A DNA stretch of 64,000 nucleotides from Agelaius tricolor. Lineage: Eukaryota; Chordata; Aves; Passeriformes; Icteridae. The stretch lies in contig JALJCS010000001.1 in the NCBI GenBank assembly GCA_023055355.1, positions 78,842,881 to 78,906,880 on the forward strand, read 5' to 3'. The number at the start of each line of letters is the position of its first letter. Position 1 is the first letter of the stretch. Position numbers and translations under genes: made by a program. The notes under the pieces were generated by a model, which did no database searches, was not told the origin of the DNA, and saw only the letters and a program-made list of their open reading frames with translations. Positions 39,572 through 49,979 of this stretch are shown here, piece by piece.

Positions 39572-42500
39572 GACCATCTCACACCCCACACACTCTTGAG
39601 ATAGGTATGTGATTGCTCAAGCTGGAAATCCAGTTCTGGTCTTCAGCTGGAAGCCAGATATCATTTGTTGTGTCCATATGTTTAAAATCCCAGGAAGCAA
39701 ACACATTTCAAGCTACCATCATGACACTTTTTATTTTTGCTTTGCATATCAAAGAAATTAGTGTAAGATGCTTAGCAAAATTGTAACACCAAATAAGTGT
39801 TATGTAAGGGCAGTACATAAATGGGTTCTAGAAGGGCAGGATAACATCATAAAGGGAAAGTATTTGTGACTCATTTTTTCTAATTCTTTTAGGAGTTTTC
39901 CTAATGTGCAGCGCACAATTGAAATAAATGGAAACTTTAAGAAATATTCTACATAAGGCAGAGTCCAAAAATGTAGAAGGTTATGCAAGGCTAACTGTAA
40001 AAATAAGCAGACGAGTCCTCTAAAATAATATTGCAACATTTTTTGGCTTCCATTTATTGGTTGCCATAGGATTTTTAGCCAGTGAGCAACTGCTAAACAC
40101 AAGGCTGCCTCATACCATAGCTTGGCTTTTAAGAGAAGAAAAACATTAACATTGTTTAATGAACACCCTTGTCTGGAGAAGTACTAGCAAATGCTAGGAA
40201 CTCATTTTCCTACTGCCTAAAACCGGAGAGATTTGTAAGTGTTGTGTTTGTGATGCTGTGCCCAATTTGAATCTTCTTCTCTGACAACACACAAATCTCC
40301 CTCCCAAGTAAAAAGCAACTTGTTTTTGAGGGAAGTTGTTAGAGGAGAAAGTCCAAGAGCAAACAGGTTAAAGTGCCATGTACACAACAGAAAGGATCAC
40401 AAGGCACTTTTAATGAGCTATTTGAGTTACACCAGCTGCTTCTGGGGCCAGAGAGAACATCCACTGGTGGACACTAAAGGGAAGAAATGGAAAATGCTTT
40501 TCTAAAGCATTTAATTTCTCTACTGAACAGGTGGTTAAGTCTGCTCTATGTAGCACATCCTACATGGAGGGGTAACAAGAGGAAAATAAAATAGTGACAT
40601 GCTATAAAAAGTAAATAAATGCATTTGCTCTTGATCTTTTATTCAGTCTCCCAGTACATCTTGATGTATCAACATTCACAATTACTATTTTTTATGATGT
40701 TGATTTATGTTCTCTCTGCATTTGGGTTTATTTCTGTATTTTGTCCAATGATTGCTAGATGTAGAAAGCTTAAAGCAGCCATGCGTATCCATGGCTGAGC
40801 GTTTTCTCACGTGTTATATAAGGGTCAGGCTCCTTTGGCCTGAAACCCTTCTGGGCCAACAACATTTGCAAGCTTGTTTTCACAAGTGACCACTTCCAAA
40901 GAGGGAAGGAAAGCATTTTCCCACATAAATTATACATGTATTTACATTTTTTAAAATACCCAAGGGCTAACACCTAGAAAACTCTCAAGCTAACAAGACA
41001 ATCCTGTTCTGAGACTTGGGTTTACAAAAAGGTTAGGTTTTTAAATTCTTCTTGACCACCCTACATAGATGTCCATATAGATGTGTCTACTGACTGCCAT
41101 TTGAGATGCCTGAGGGTACCCCACCACATCTCCATCTCTCTCTTCACAAGAGGTTCCTCTTCCATAGCCTCTGTCTCTCATCTGCAAGTCTTGTGTAGAT
41201 GTCTTGGATACCTGGTGTATCTCAAAGGGAACAAGACTTTTTTTGTGTATGCAAACAAATTGCGTTCTGGCAAGCAGGGAGGATTACTCCCATTTAACTT
41301 GAGACATCTATGCCTGAGCTAGTCATGCTGAGCTCCTTTTATAGTCAGCAGAGAGAAATATAGTTGTCAACATTTAGCTGGACTAATCCTACCCCCAAAT
41401 TCCAGTTGTGTAAGCCCATTACTTGCAGCTTCAATAGCATTAGATAGTCTGAGTCTTGTCTTTGTCCTCCCTGTTACATGTAAAGCCGGCAGTGGGTTTC
41501 TCTGCCCCTCTGTGAGGAGCTTGATTTAAGAGCTGAGGCAGAACAAAGCTCGGGCTTGACGATACTGACTTCAGAAGGGCGGTCAATCTCCCCTGCTGTG
41601 CTCTGACAGGGTAACCTTTTCTTGTGAAAACAATCTTGGAACAAGCATTAAAACTGCCCTAAATATCAGAGTCTTTGGTCTAGTTCTGCAGCAAGAGGAT
41701 GATGATTCCATCCCAGACAATGAAGCCTATAGCCTATCTACTAACCTCCTGAAAGCAGGTCTTTCCCAGCTCTCTGGGGATTATATCTGTTATTGATTCA
41801 GCTGACTGGAGCACACAGTGAATTGATGGTGTCAAAAATTTGCCAAGTATAGAAAAATGCAGTTCTTTCCACTTCTCTGAACAATTGGCATCCAACAGCT
41901 ACAATGTTGGAAACATTACTTATGGATGGGAGCAGCAACATTCAGAATCTCTTAACCCCATCTACTATTAGAAATAAGATGAGAAGCCTTCTACCCTTCA
42001 GAAAAGTCTGGTGTTTCTGAGATAGATAGCCTTTGGATATAACACACAACACATGCATTTCTCCCTTACTGGTATGGTGTGCTCACCATGGTGGCCTCCA
42101 AATGCACTCTGAGTGACCTGGCAGCACAAACCCCATGGTAGCAAGTGTCACTTACAATTGCAGTTGTCCTAGATAAAAGCAAAGTGTATTGGCAGGGTGG
42201 AAAGAGTCAGAAGATAAAACTGTTTAAACGGAATCACCATAGGATTTTAATTTTTGTTCTGTAATTTTAGAAAACAGATTACCAAAAGTCTATGATTGCT
42301 TACATAAAATACCCTGTATTTGTTATGGTTTTTATCTTTCAGACTTATTTATAGGCAAGACTATCTGAAACCTAAAAACTTAATTTCCCCAAAAATTACT
42401 AACTACAGAAAATGGTGATGATGCTGTTGAAAAAGTACTGTGCAAGAAGGAGCAGAACTTGTTAAATCGCATGGCACTTTTCGAAATTACTTGTACAATC

Positions 42501-43150
42501 CCAGCATGCTTGATGGAAAAAATAAGATACACCCCTCCCCCTTGCTCAAATGGCAAATAAGTAGAGCTCAAAATACCACTTGGCCCTTGACAGGTTGGTG
42601 TGAGTATTATTCTGGAACAGATCATTAATGCTGCTACTACAAAAGGGCCAAAGGGCATTATCTTCCCTACCTTTACCTATGCAGAAAGACCACTCATAAG
42701 GGGGGAATAAAAAAGGAGGAAGGGCACAATCACTCTGCATCTCCTGCGCTCTGAGGATATAAATGCAACCTTGACCTTGTCCTTGCTTTCTACACAAAGC
42801 TAAATTTATCCAGGAAAAATGTCATCCTGCAGTAAAATGTGGGTTATCCTCATGGCCTGATCAATCAGCAGGCATCAAATCAAGCAACGTTGACTACTCC
42901 AGTTTTATCAGCCGCAGACAATAGCAACAATGTCACTGGATTTCTCTGAATCATACATTTCATGTTGCTGATGTTCCTTTTTTAAATTACAGACAGCACA
43001 TTCGAACTTTCTGACAAATCTCACTGCTGTCCTGAGGTTACATGAGATCACTGGTTATTCATGTTAGCAGCTCCTCAGACAAGGCAAAGACTCGATAGTC
43101 TACACAGTACCAAGAAAATGGATTTGTCAACATTTCTCATCAAGTTGAAT

Positions 43151-43188
43151 AGAAAAAAAAAAAAGAAAAAAAAAAAGGGTTTTTTTTG
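43151..43188 (+). repeat. Poly(A) tract joined to T8
   Basis: Two A runs interrupted by single G residues, followed by GGG and eight T. It is low-complexity and could fold as an A/T hairpin. Confidence 0.9.
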
Positions 43189-44013
43189 TTCTCTGCTATG
43201 AATTCCCTGTTGTAATCAAGCTATTGCTCTTCCAAGATATGTTCCTTTGACTGAATTAGAGAGTTTCTAAAAAGTAACAACTGGTAAAATATGCATGTAC
43301 TTACTCATCTTGAGCATCTTGATTTGATTGGCCTTGATTTGAGCTACCAAGGAGAGTAGGCATGTTATGTAATTTTTTAAGCAACGTTTATTCTAATAAA
43401 AAGTTTGTATGTAGTAAAATCCTTTTACCCTAATGCAGCTGGAGCCCTGTCAGAAACTCAGTACCCAGAAGAGCTTCAATTTTTACCCACAGATATAGTC
43501 CATCTTACAGCAGCTCTGAGGGCTGTTTGCATGGATCAGACATGCTTCTTGCTAATGTGAAAACTAAAATTAGCAATTAAAACCACTTAGAAATTACCAA
43601 TAATCTGCTCTGTCATGATCACACATAGGAGGAAGTAGGAATCAACACAATAAGAAGGAATAAAATGCCCATTGATGACCCGTAAGCCAGAACTCTCCTC
43701 TTCCTGCAAGCTGATACAGAGCTTTTAAAATTAAACCTCAGGTGCATGGAATTTGACACCTTTTTCAACCTATGATATTCTAATTCTGACTAATTCTAGT
43801 TCTGTCTATATTTTTTCCTTATTTCCAGGGACTAAATTAGACCAAATTTTAGCCATACCCTGTTATGAGAGAAACAATGAACCCGTGTGGAATTTAAAAA
43901 AGAGTCAGGTCTCAGCATGAGCAGAAATCAGACACTTAGCCTGCTCTGCCCCATACCTTGCAGAATTTGGCTGATCCATAGACCACACTATTGCTAGGTG
44001 TTCCTCTTGGTCT

Positions 44014-44386
44014 GTCCAGCCTGCAGGAGGCTGAGGGGAGGCCTCACTGCAGTTACAGCTTCCTTGTGAGGGGAAGAGGAGGGGCAGGCACTGATCTCTG
44101 CTCTGTGGTGACAGTGACAGGATCTGAGGGAATGGCCTGAAGCTGTATCAGGGTAAATTTGGGTTGGCTATTAGGAAAAGGTCTTTCACTCAGAGGGTGG
44201 TTGGGCACTGGAACAGGTTCCCCAGGGAAGTGGTCACAGCACCAACCTGACAGAGCTCAAGAAGCGTTTGGACAATACTCTCAAGCACATGGTGTGCTTG
44301 AGACAGTGAGGACAGTGCTGTGCAGGGCCAGGCATTGGACTCAGTGATCCTTGTGGGTCCCTTCCAACTCAGTTTAGTCTGTGATT
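44014..44386 (+). mobile_element. CR1 LINE 3' end, sense on plus strand
   Basis: This is a 5'-truncated CR1 retroposon. Diagnostic stretches are gagggaatggcctgaagctg, gctattaggaaaaggtcttt, gagggtggttgggcactgg, aacaggttccccagggaag and ttgtgggtcccttccaactc. The copy ends with a degenerate form of the CR1 tail octamer (tctgtgatt). It belongs to the 3' UTR/terminal part of the element, and no reverse transcriptase reading frame remains. It lies 3.7 kb past the inferred TRIB2 transcript end and on the opposite strand. Confidence 0.92.
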
Positions 44387-47300
44387 TGCAGTTACAGGTG
44401 GAAGTCTCTGTTTCTAAGGGCACATTTTGTCACAGATGAAGGAAGGTAGTTCTGTTCTGCTGCTTTACTCCACATCTCCAGCACATTCCTGCAGATGGGG
44501 GAAGCAGAGGCCATGTGGCTTGGCCTGCCATGGCAGCAGCTGGCACTGTCAGCGTGGTCTGCAGGGCCAGCAGATGAGGCTGCTGGGGTAGGGGCTGCAG
44601 GCAGGGCAGTGGGCAGAGCCAGCAGCCTCCCACCAGCCAGCCTGCAGCAATTCCTGCTGACCAATGACCCACGTTTGGGTGAGCAGGCCGAAGAGGAGTG
44701 TTTGTGTCATAGCAACCCTTCTTGTCTTGTCACTTTGAGAAGGCCAGAAGTTCAGACCTGGACTCCCCTGCAAGGAGGGGCTGCCCAACACACACCTGCA
44801 ATAAATTGTGTGTGCAACCCTCATTCTTAGTGATTTAGTGATGGGAAAAAGTCCAGACCAATGGCAGCACTACAAATTTTCTCAGAAGCCTTATCAACAT
44901 GTTTCAGTCTTTCCAGGACTGATTCTGATGTCAGGGCAAGTGGGAAGCAGGGACAAATAGTTTCTTTCTTTGTGTGCTGCTTTCCCAGTACACATTTTGC
45001 CAGCCTAATCAGATGGAGATAAACACCTTGCCATAGACTGTGCAACTGACGTCAGCTTTTTGTGTGCTTGGAATGATGTCAGCACCAGCTTTGCAATGCT
45101 TTAACCTCCAGAGCAGAAAGAAGCAGAGCAGCAACTAACCTACTGCTTTGCACATGCTGCCATGACAAGATTATTTCCTTTTGCCCTGCTGGCTACAGAT
45201 GCTGCGTGAAGGAGGCAGGAGAATCAGAACAATGGGATCCACTCCTGTACTCAGCCAGTTTTTAAGAGGAGTCTAAACAAATTTAAATTGAGTTATATAA
45301 AGAATAAATGACACCTCTCAGCATAGTAGTGAGGCCCTTAAGAAATGGGTTCCACTCATTTACATCAGTGCAAATAATATCAAATTAATTTCTCAGAATT
45401 TACACTGCCATCACTGTAAATGTATTTCTCCACTTATTTGCATACACTCACCAATATACATAAAAATTAACAAGTTAAATACAGTCTAGAGTTTCAAGCT
45501 TGTATAGAGGCCTCTGGCAAGGCATTTCTAGAGGATCGAAATTTCACACTAATAGCAATTGAATTCACATGTCAAAAAAGCCAGAATGGAGGCACAGAAA
45601 CGGGTACCAAGAACGTAACTGTCAAGAACGTTGGGAAATACAAAAATCAGTTGCAGAACTGCCCTGATTTAAGGGGTTTTTCGGTTTCTTGTTTTGGTTT
45701 TCTTTAGAAATTTTCCTCAGCAGTTTCTCCTGTTCCAGGGGAATTTTACCATATTAGAGGTCATTTATACCCCACTTTACTTACACTTTGATTTCAACTT
45801 GTCTCATCGTGTTACCAATTTTCAACATTTGCTTCTACTGAAAGAATAGGAAAGTTACAAGCTAGTTAAGTTGTTAGCTGGACTGTCACTTATTAAATTA
45901 GCAAGTTTTTCATAGAAATCTTAGCCAAGACCTAAAGAATAAAGAACTGATTATTACTAATTCTTTTGGTATTCATTATGCTATTAGTCACAGAGCTCAC
46001 TCATACATTTCCAAATTTCAACACAATCATTTCAGGATGAAGAGTATTATTTTTTTCCCTTCTTAATTTTTCCTTGGCATCAAGTTTCATGCCCCTCCTC
46101 TCCAATTGCCAGGAAAGCAGAGTTTGGGATTCAATAGTCTTGGGCTGGGCTTTTTTCAGTTTAGTTTTTTCTTTCCAGAAACACAAGTTTACCAAGGTTA
46201 TTTCAGCTACAAGAGAATGCATTTTTAATTGACTTGTTTATCTCCATACCACATGCACACCTCAGCAAGACTAAGGGATCAGGTTATATGACATCATGGT
46301 GCCAAAGGAATAATTGTCTCTTGTTTGTGCAGTCCTGAAGAAAAGCCTGTAGCTTGGAATAGCACAGAGTGCTGCACTGACAGAATACATGTATTGTAGT
46401 GAAAGAGAAGTACAACTTTTTTCTTTTTTTTTTTACATTTGGGAAGGGTAGAGAAGGAAGGGCTGGAGGGATTCCTAAGTCTGCCATGGGGTCATATTCT
46501 ATGAAATGGTTTTGTTTGTAGACATGGCTTTTCACCCCGCACATTTGTGAGATGATCATCCTTTTCCCCAGGACTGAGAGGTAGCTAAGACTGTGTGACA
46601 GTCTGCTCAGCAAAATCCCAAATCCCACTGCAGTTGCTACCCAAATTGAGGGTGGAGCAGCACTTCTTAAGAAAGCTGTCTCAAGCATTTCTGCAGCAAG
46701 CAGCGCTATACCTGTGTACTCAACTAGCAGTGCCCATGAAGCAGAAATAACAAAAAGAGCTGGAAATCAGAATCACAAATTCCCCTCTTGGGTTTAGCTT
46801 TAGGAACAAGGAAGCTCCAAAAAAAGACACCCCTTCAGCATTTTATAAAACAGACTTCAGCTGCCAAAGGATGCCTCTGCAGCTTTATCCTCAAATAAAA
46901 AATTCACTGCAAACGAGCAATCATTAGTCAGCTGCATTTTTCGTATAATTACTGGCAGTGAAAAAGCAAGCGTGCAGGTTGCTGGAAAATAAGGTCTAAC
47001 TACTTCCACCCAAACAGAACAGAAGCTGTTCACATAAGTTTTAGTGGGGGAGAGGGAAATCCTCAGTGCTCCCCTTCTCTCTATGACTGATTACAATCTG
47101 GTTTTTTTCTATAAAGCACATTTATTGTGGGAGTTTGATTTGAAAGAATTTCAAGAAATTAAACTTTGCTGCAGGCATACAGATAATTTAAAAAACTGAT
47201 CTTCAAGTAAAAACTGATCTTAATAACATTTCTGGTGAGTGCTATAATCGAGTTCTAGTTCTCAATCTACCAACTGAAACACATGCCAAGAACTACCTAG

Positions 47301-48099
47301 GAAAAAATCATGTAGTTCCAAGTTAGCTAGGCTGACAATAAAACCTGGGCTAGCAGTTTTAGTGCAATAATCTTTATTTTGCAATGGGGAGTTTTGAGGC
47401 TGGGGGGTTTCTTTAGGGGTGACTGTCAACCACCTATAGCTTTTTGAAACTACAGAGGTGCTGAAAACAGCCTGCAGTGTGGCTGTTAAACCAAAGCCCC
47501 ATTCAAACTCTTTTTTTAAGAGACCAGGATTCATCTATTCTGCCTCACGTTCTCAAAGCATCTTACTACCCTACATGCTCTTATATATGTCACTACCTGC
47601 ATCTGTTAATTTTTAAGATGAATGACAAACAGAATCTGGCCTTAAATAGAAGACATTAAATTAGGAGATGCTAATTCAGAACCATCCTTTCTGGAATCGA
47701 GGTGCAAATGCAAGATGCACATTGCCCCAGGATTTTGGAAAGTGCAAATACCAGCTCACTCCATTTTGGTATCTCTCTTCATCAAAGGGTCTCCCAGCAC
47801 CAAAGTTCTCACCACATTTCAATATCCTTCTTGAAAAAGGTAAATGGGTTTGGTAAGATGCAGGGACAAGCCAAAAGAAGAGAAAATAGAAGCCAGTTTT
47901 ATTCATAGCAAACGGTAAAATTTTTGATGAAAAGGCTTACAGCGTTACCTTGTAAATAAATATAGGTGCTGTTTTCTCAGCTCACGGGACTAGGCAAGAG
48001 CCTGTCAGCAACACAAAAAATATCAGCTGAATGATCCTAACAGAGCAAACTCTTGCAGCACCTCAGACATTCAGTAAGAACACTGTTCACCACTGAACT
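44387..48099. other. Intergenic flank just downstream of TRIB2
   Basis: The part nearest the CR1 (about 44450-44820) is GC-rich and open in several frames on both strands, as GC-rich DNA tends to be, with no recognisable protein. The CRE-type cluster follows. From 46 to 48 kb nothing is recognised apart from a minus-strand AATAAA at 47373-47378, which could be a distal TRIB2 poly(A) signal. Confidence 0.65.
44926..45081. promoter_or_regulatory. Candidate regulatory element with three CRE-type sites
   Basis: A perfect palindromic CRE, TGACGTCA, lies at 45047-45054. One-mismatch versions, TGATGTCA, lie at 44926-44933 and 45074-45081. Three such octamers in 156 bases is more than chance would give, and the CpG in the central site has survived in otherwise CpG-poor DNA. 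These sites bind CREB/ATF and some AP-1 dimers. The cluster is about 3 kb beyond the inferred TRIB2 transcript end. Enhancer or promoter activity is inferred, not shown. Confidence 0.35.
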
Positions 48100-48118
48100 T
48101 TAGTTAAATATGCACAAT

Positions 48119-48128
48119 TTTATTTATT
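48119..48128 (-). promoter_or_regulatory. Probable main TRIB2 poly(A) signal (two overlapping AATAAA)
   Basis: Read on the minus strand this is AATAAATAAA, two canonical poly(A) hexamers overlapping by two bases. It lies about 1.85 kb past the stop codon. Cleavage would be expected 10-30 bases further left. It is the best poly(A) candidate by sequence, but canonical hexamers are common in AT-rich DNA. Confidence 0.5.
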
Positions 48129-48483
48129 GAAGAGATTAGGACAAAAACATTAAACCAAATACATGACAAAGCACCAGAGGCAGTAAAACCCCACCATGCA
48201 CATCACCAATCTTTCCTCCTATAAGGTACTTATAAAATAAAAAAAAGTCCTTCTTGACACAGCACCATCTTCAGAGTGTAAAAACATTACTCCTTTATAT
48301 TCTTAGTTACCAAAATAGAACCAAGGCAGGTCAGCTGCAGCTAGCTTTGTCTCTTGATAAAGAACTGTGAAACATCCTCTTGAGAGTGGGACCATAACTT
48401 TCCTGCAAGGCAGGCAAATAGCATCCATACGTCAAATGCCAAGTAGCTGTACGCACATGCCACATACTATAATTAAGCACAAA

Positions 48484-48492
48484 TTCAAGTAA
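48484..48492 (-). promoter_or_regulatory. miR-26 / miR-1297 seed match (8mer) in TRIB2 3' UTR
   Basis: The plus strand reads ttcaagtaa, identical to nt 1-9 of miR-26a and miR-1297, so the mRNA carries a full 8mer site. It lies in the distal part of the UTR and is present only if the transcript reaches the 48.12 kb poly(A) signals. TRIB2 regulation by miR-1297 has been reported in human cells (from memory). Confidence 0.45.
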
Positions 48493-48579
48493 CATTTACA
48501 TACTACAGAGTCCACATGTACCTACCCAAAAAACATGACCACTTCACAAAACGTATACAGGCAGTAATATCAGAACAAC

Positions 48580-48586
48580 TGAGGTA
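48580..48586 (-). promoter_or_regulatory. let-7 7mer-A1 seed match in TRIB2 3' UTR
   Basis: The plus strand reads tgaggta, equal to let-7 nt 1-7. The mRNA has UACCUCA with a mismatch at position 8, so this is a 7mer-A1 site. It is weaker than the other two miRNA matches and about 95 bases upstream in the transcript of the miR-26 site. Confidence 0.3.
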
Positions 48587-48673
48587 CTGGAAACACAAAT
48601 ATTTATGCCAAGAGATTTCAATATCATACAGCAATATAAAAGCAGTAATAAAAACATTTGCCAGTCTAAATCA

Positions 48674-48704
48674 AATAAAGCTATCTAGAAAAAAAAAAAA
48701 AAAA
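48674..48704 (+). repeat. AATAAA followed by A16, opposite TRIB2 3' UTR
   Basis: On the plus strand, AATAAA at 48674-48679 is followed nine bases later by sixteen A residues (48689-48704). In the TRIB2 transcript this is a U16 run. The layout resembles the 3' end of a retroposed mRNA inserted antisense, but no source gene is recognised. Confidence 0.8.
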
Positions 48705-49059
48705 GAAGCTAAATAAAAAGTTATTTAGGGACAGAAATACCTGAACAGAAAAGAAGTGTGTTAACTACAGCATGTAACATGTCATCCCAAGTCAACCCGT
48801 AATTGAAGTACTGGCTTAATACATCACTACTGTGACATTTTCTTCAATAAATAGAATAAGTCTTGACAATACAAAAGGTGCATATTACTGTGTATGTTTC
48901 AAGAGGAATATCTGTAATATAAATGTTCAGCTTATTAATACCCTCTTATTTCTTAGTCTGGACATTAACAAAAATGAAAATCAAACAATTCTTTTCCCAA
49001 GTTTAAAGGAATTCAAAGAAAAAACCCACAATACTCTTCCTCAATAATAAAGAGCCCTC

Positions 49060-49067
49060 TATTTACA
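49060..49067 (-). promoter_or_regulatory. Pumilio-type element UGUAAAUA in TRIB2 3' UTR
   Basis: On the minus strand this is TGTAAATA, which fits the Pumilio consensus UGUANAUA. Such elements usually promote mRNA decay or translational repression. A single 8-mer can occur by chance. Confidence 0.3.
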
Positions 49068-49207
49068 CATGGGCTAGTCAGTAAAGAAGAGATTGGTTCT
49101 CAGATGAAGACACCATTAAGGGCTTTCTGCCCTTGCTAGTCATATACGTGCAGCATGGCAGATATGGAAGCCAGTATCTCATATCTTTAAAAAAAAAATT
49201 ATACAGT

Positions 49208-49213
49208 TTTATT
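49208..49213 (-). promoter_or_regulatory. Possible proximal poly(A) signal of TRIB2
   Basis: This is an AATAAA on the minus strand about 770 bases past the TRIB2 stop. Use here would remove the let-7 and miR-26/1297 matches but keep the miR-511-like match. The call rests on the motif only. Confidence 0.25.
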
Positions 49214-49379
49214 CTTTTTTTCTCCTATTATAGCAGTAATGCAGTTGAAAGTTCGAGTTATAATAGCTTCCTGCAACAAACCATTTGACACAAAACAGAA
49301 CAGCCTGTTAAATGACAGTTACTTCCCCTTAAGGGAACAACGCATTAAAATGTCATTTCCTGACAAGAATATTAAGTAG

Positions 49380-49385
49380 TTTATT
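49380..49385 (-). promoter_or_regulatory. Possible proximal poly(A) signal of TRIB2
   Basis: This is an AATAAA on the minus strand about 595 bases past the TRIB2 stop, with AT-rich sequence around it. It is a candidate for a short 3' UTR isoform. The call rests on the motif only. Confidence 0.25.
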
Positions 49386-49780
49386 TAGAAGAAATGACTT
49401 GAAAATAGCTATCAAGAGACATGAACTGAAATTTTGCTTTTTTTTAGCACCCACTTTTCATGTCCGTCTTTGTGCACCTAATTTTTTTCTTGTATTAATC
49501 CCATTAATTATTAGACATCCGATTAAAAAAGTTAGCCAATTGTATTTTCCCTGAATAATGGCTGAAGTTGAATATCTAACAGTGCGATGCCAAGATGTGA
49601 GCTGAGGCAAAAAAGTTTCTATTTGTTGTGAGTTACCACTGTTTTTAATAGAACAGAAACAGGAGTGATACAGCTGCACCAGAATTGGCATGTGCAGTCT
49701 CCTTGGCTCCAAAAAGGTGAAGCTACAATTGCTCCATGCTGCCTTTTCTCCTCCAAATCAATCTAACCTGATAGCAAGCT

Positions 49781-49794
49781 CCCCCCGCCCCCCC
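49781..49794 (-). other. G-rich run in TRIB2 3' UTR
   Basis: The mRNA strand has seven G, one C and six G in a row about 190 nt past the stop codon. It could form a two-layer G-quadruplex or bind G-rich-sequence proteins. Homopolymers of this length are also prone to sequencing error. Confidence 0.5.
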
Positions 49795-49865
49795 AATCTG
49801 TCCCCATGCTACATTTGTTATATTAGCTCCTTGTGGAGGTTCCTTCTCAATCCGAGGACCTCTGA

Positions 49866-49877
49866 GTGTCTTTTGCT
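49866..49877 (-). promoter_or_regulatory. miR-511-5p-like target site in TRIB2 3' UTR
   Basis: The plus strand here reads gtgtcttttgct, identical to the first 12 nt of miR-511-5p as I remember it. The TRIB2 mRNA is therefore perfectly complementary to the seed and four more bases. The site is about 100 nt past the stop and so would be in every 3' UTR isoform. Human TRIB2 has been reported as a miR-511 target (from memory). Whether this bird expresses miR-511 is not known from the window. Confidence 0.5.
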
Positions 49878-49979
49878 ACCAAGCTAGGCTGATGCAGGAT
49901 GTGATTGAACGCGGTCAGGAAGGGCTCCTTCATGTGTCCATCTCCAGGTTGTGTACCTTCTGAACACCAGTCTTTGTGC

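Larger units (their letters stand above)
35136..44013. other. Intergenic, no gene seen; AT-rich block near its left end
   Basis: No supported gene. About 35510-35690 is strongly AT-rich, with many TATA, TTAAT and ATAAAT strings, and could act as a matrix-attachment-type sequence. The rest is ordinary intergenic DNA with a few simple repeats listed separately. Confidence 0.7.
48100..49979 (-). other. TRIB2: TRIB2 3' untranslated region (left end inferred)
   Basis: This is the sequence downstream of the TRIB2 stop codon, read on the minus strand. The left boundary is inferred from two overlapping AATAAA hexamers at 48119-48128, which give a transcript end near 48.1 kb and a UTR of about 1.9 kb. 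Earlier hexamers at 49380-49385 and 49208-49213 could give shorter isoforms, and one at 47373-47378 a longer one. The region is AT-rich. It carries miR-511, miR-26/1297 and let-7 seed matches, a Pumilio-type element and a G-rich run, each listed separately. RNA data would be needed to fix the end. Confidence 0.65.
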
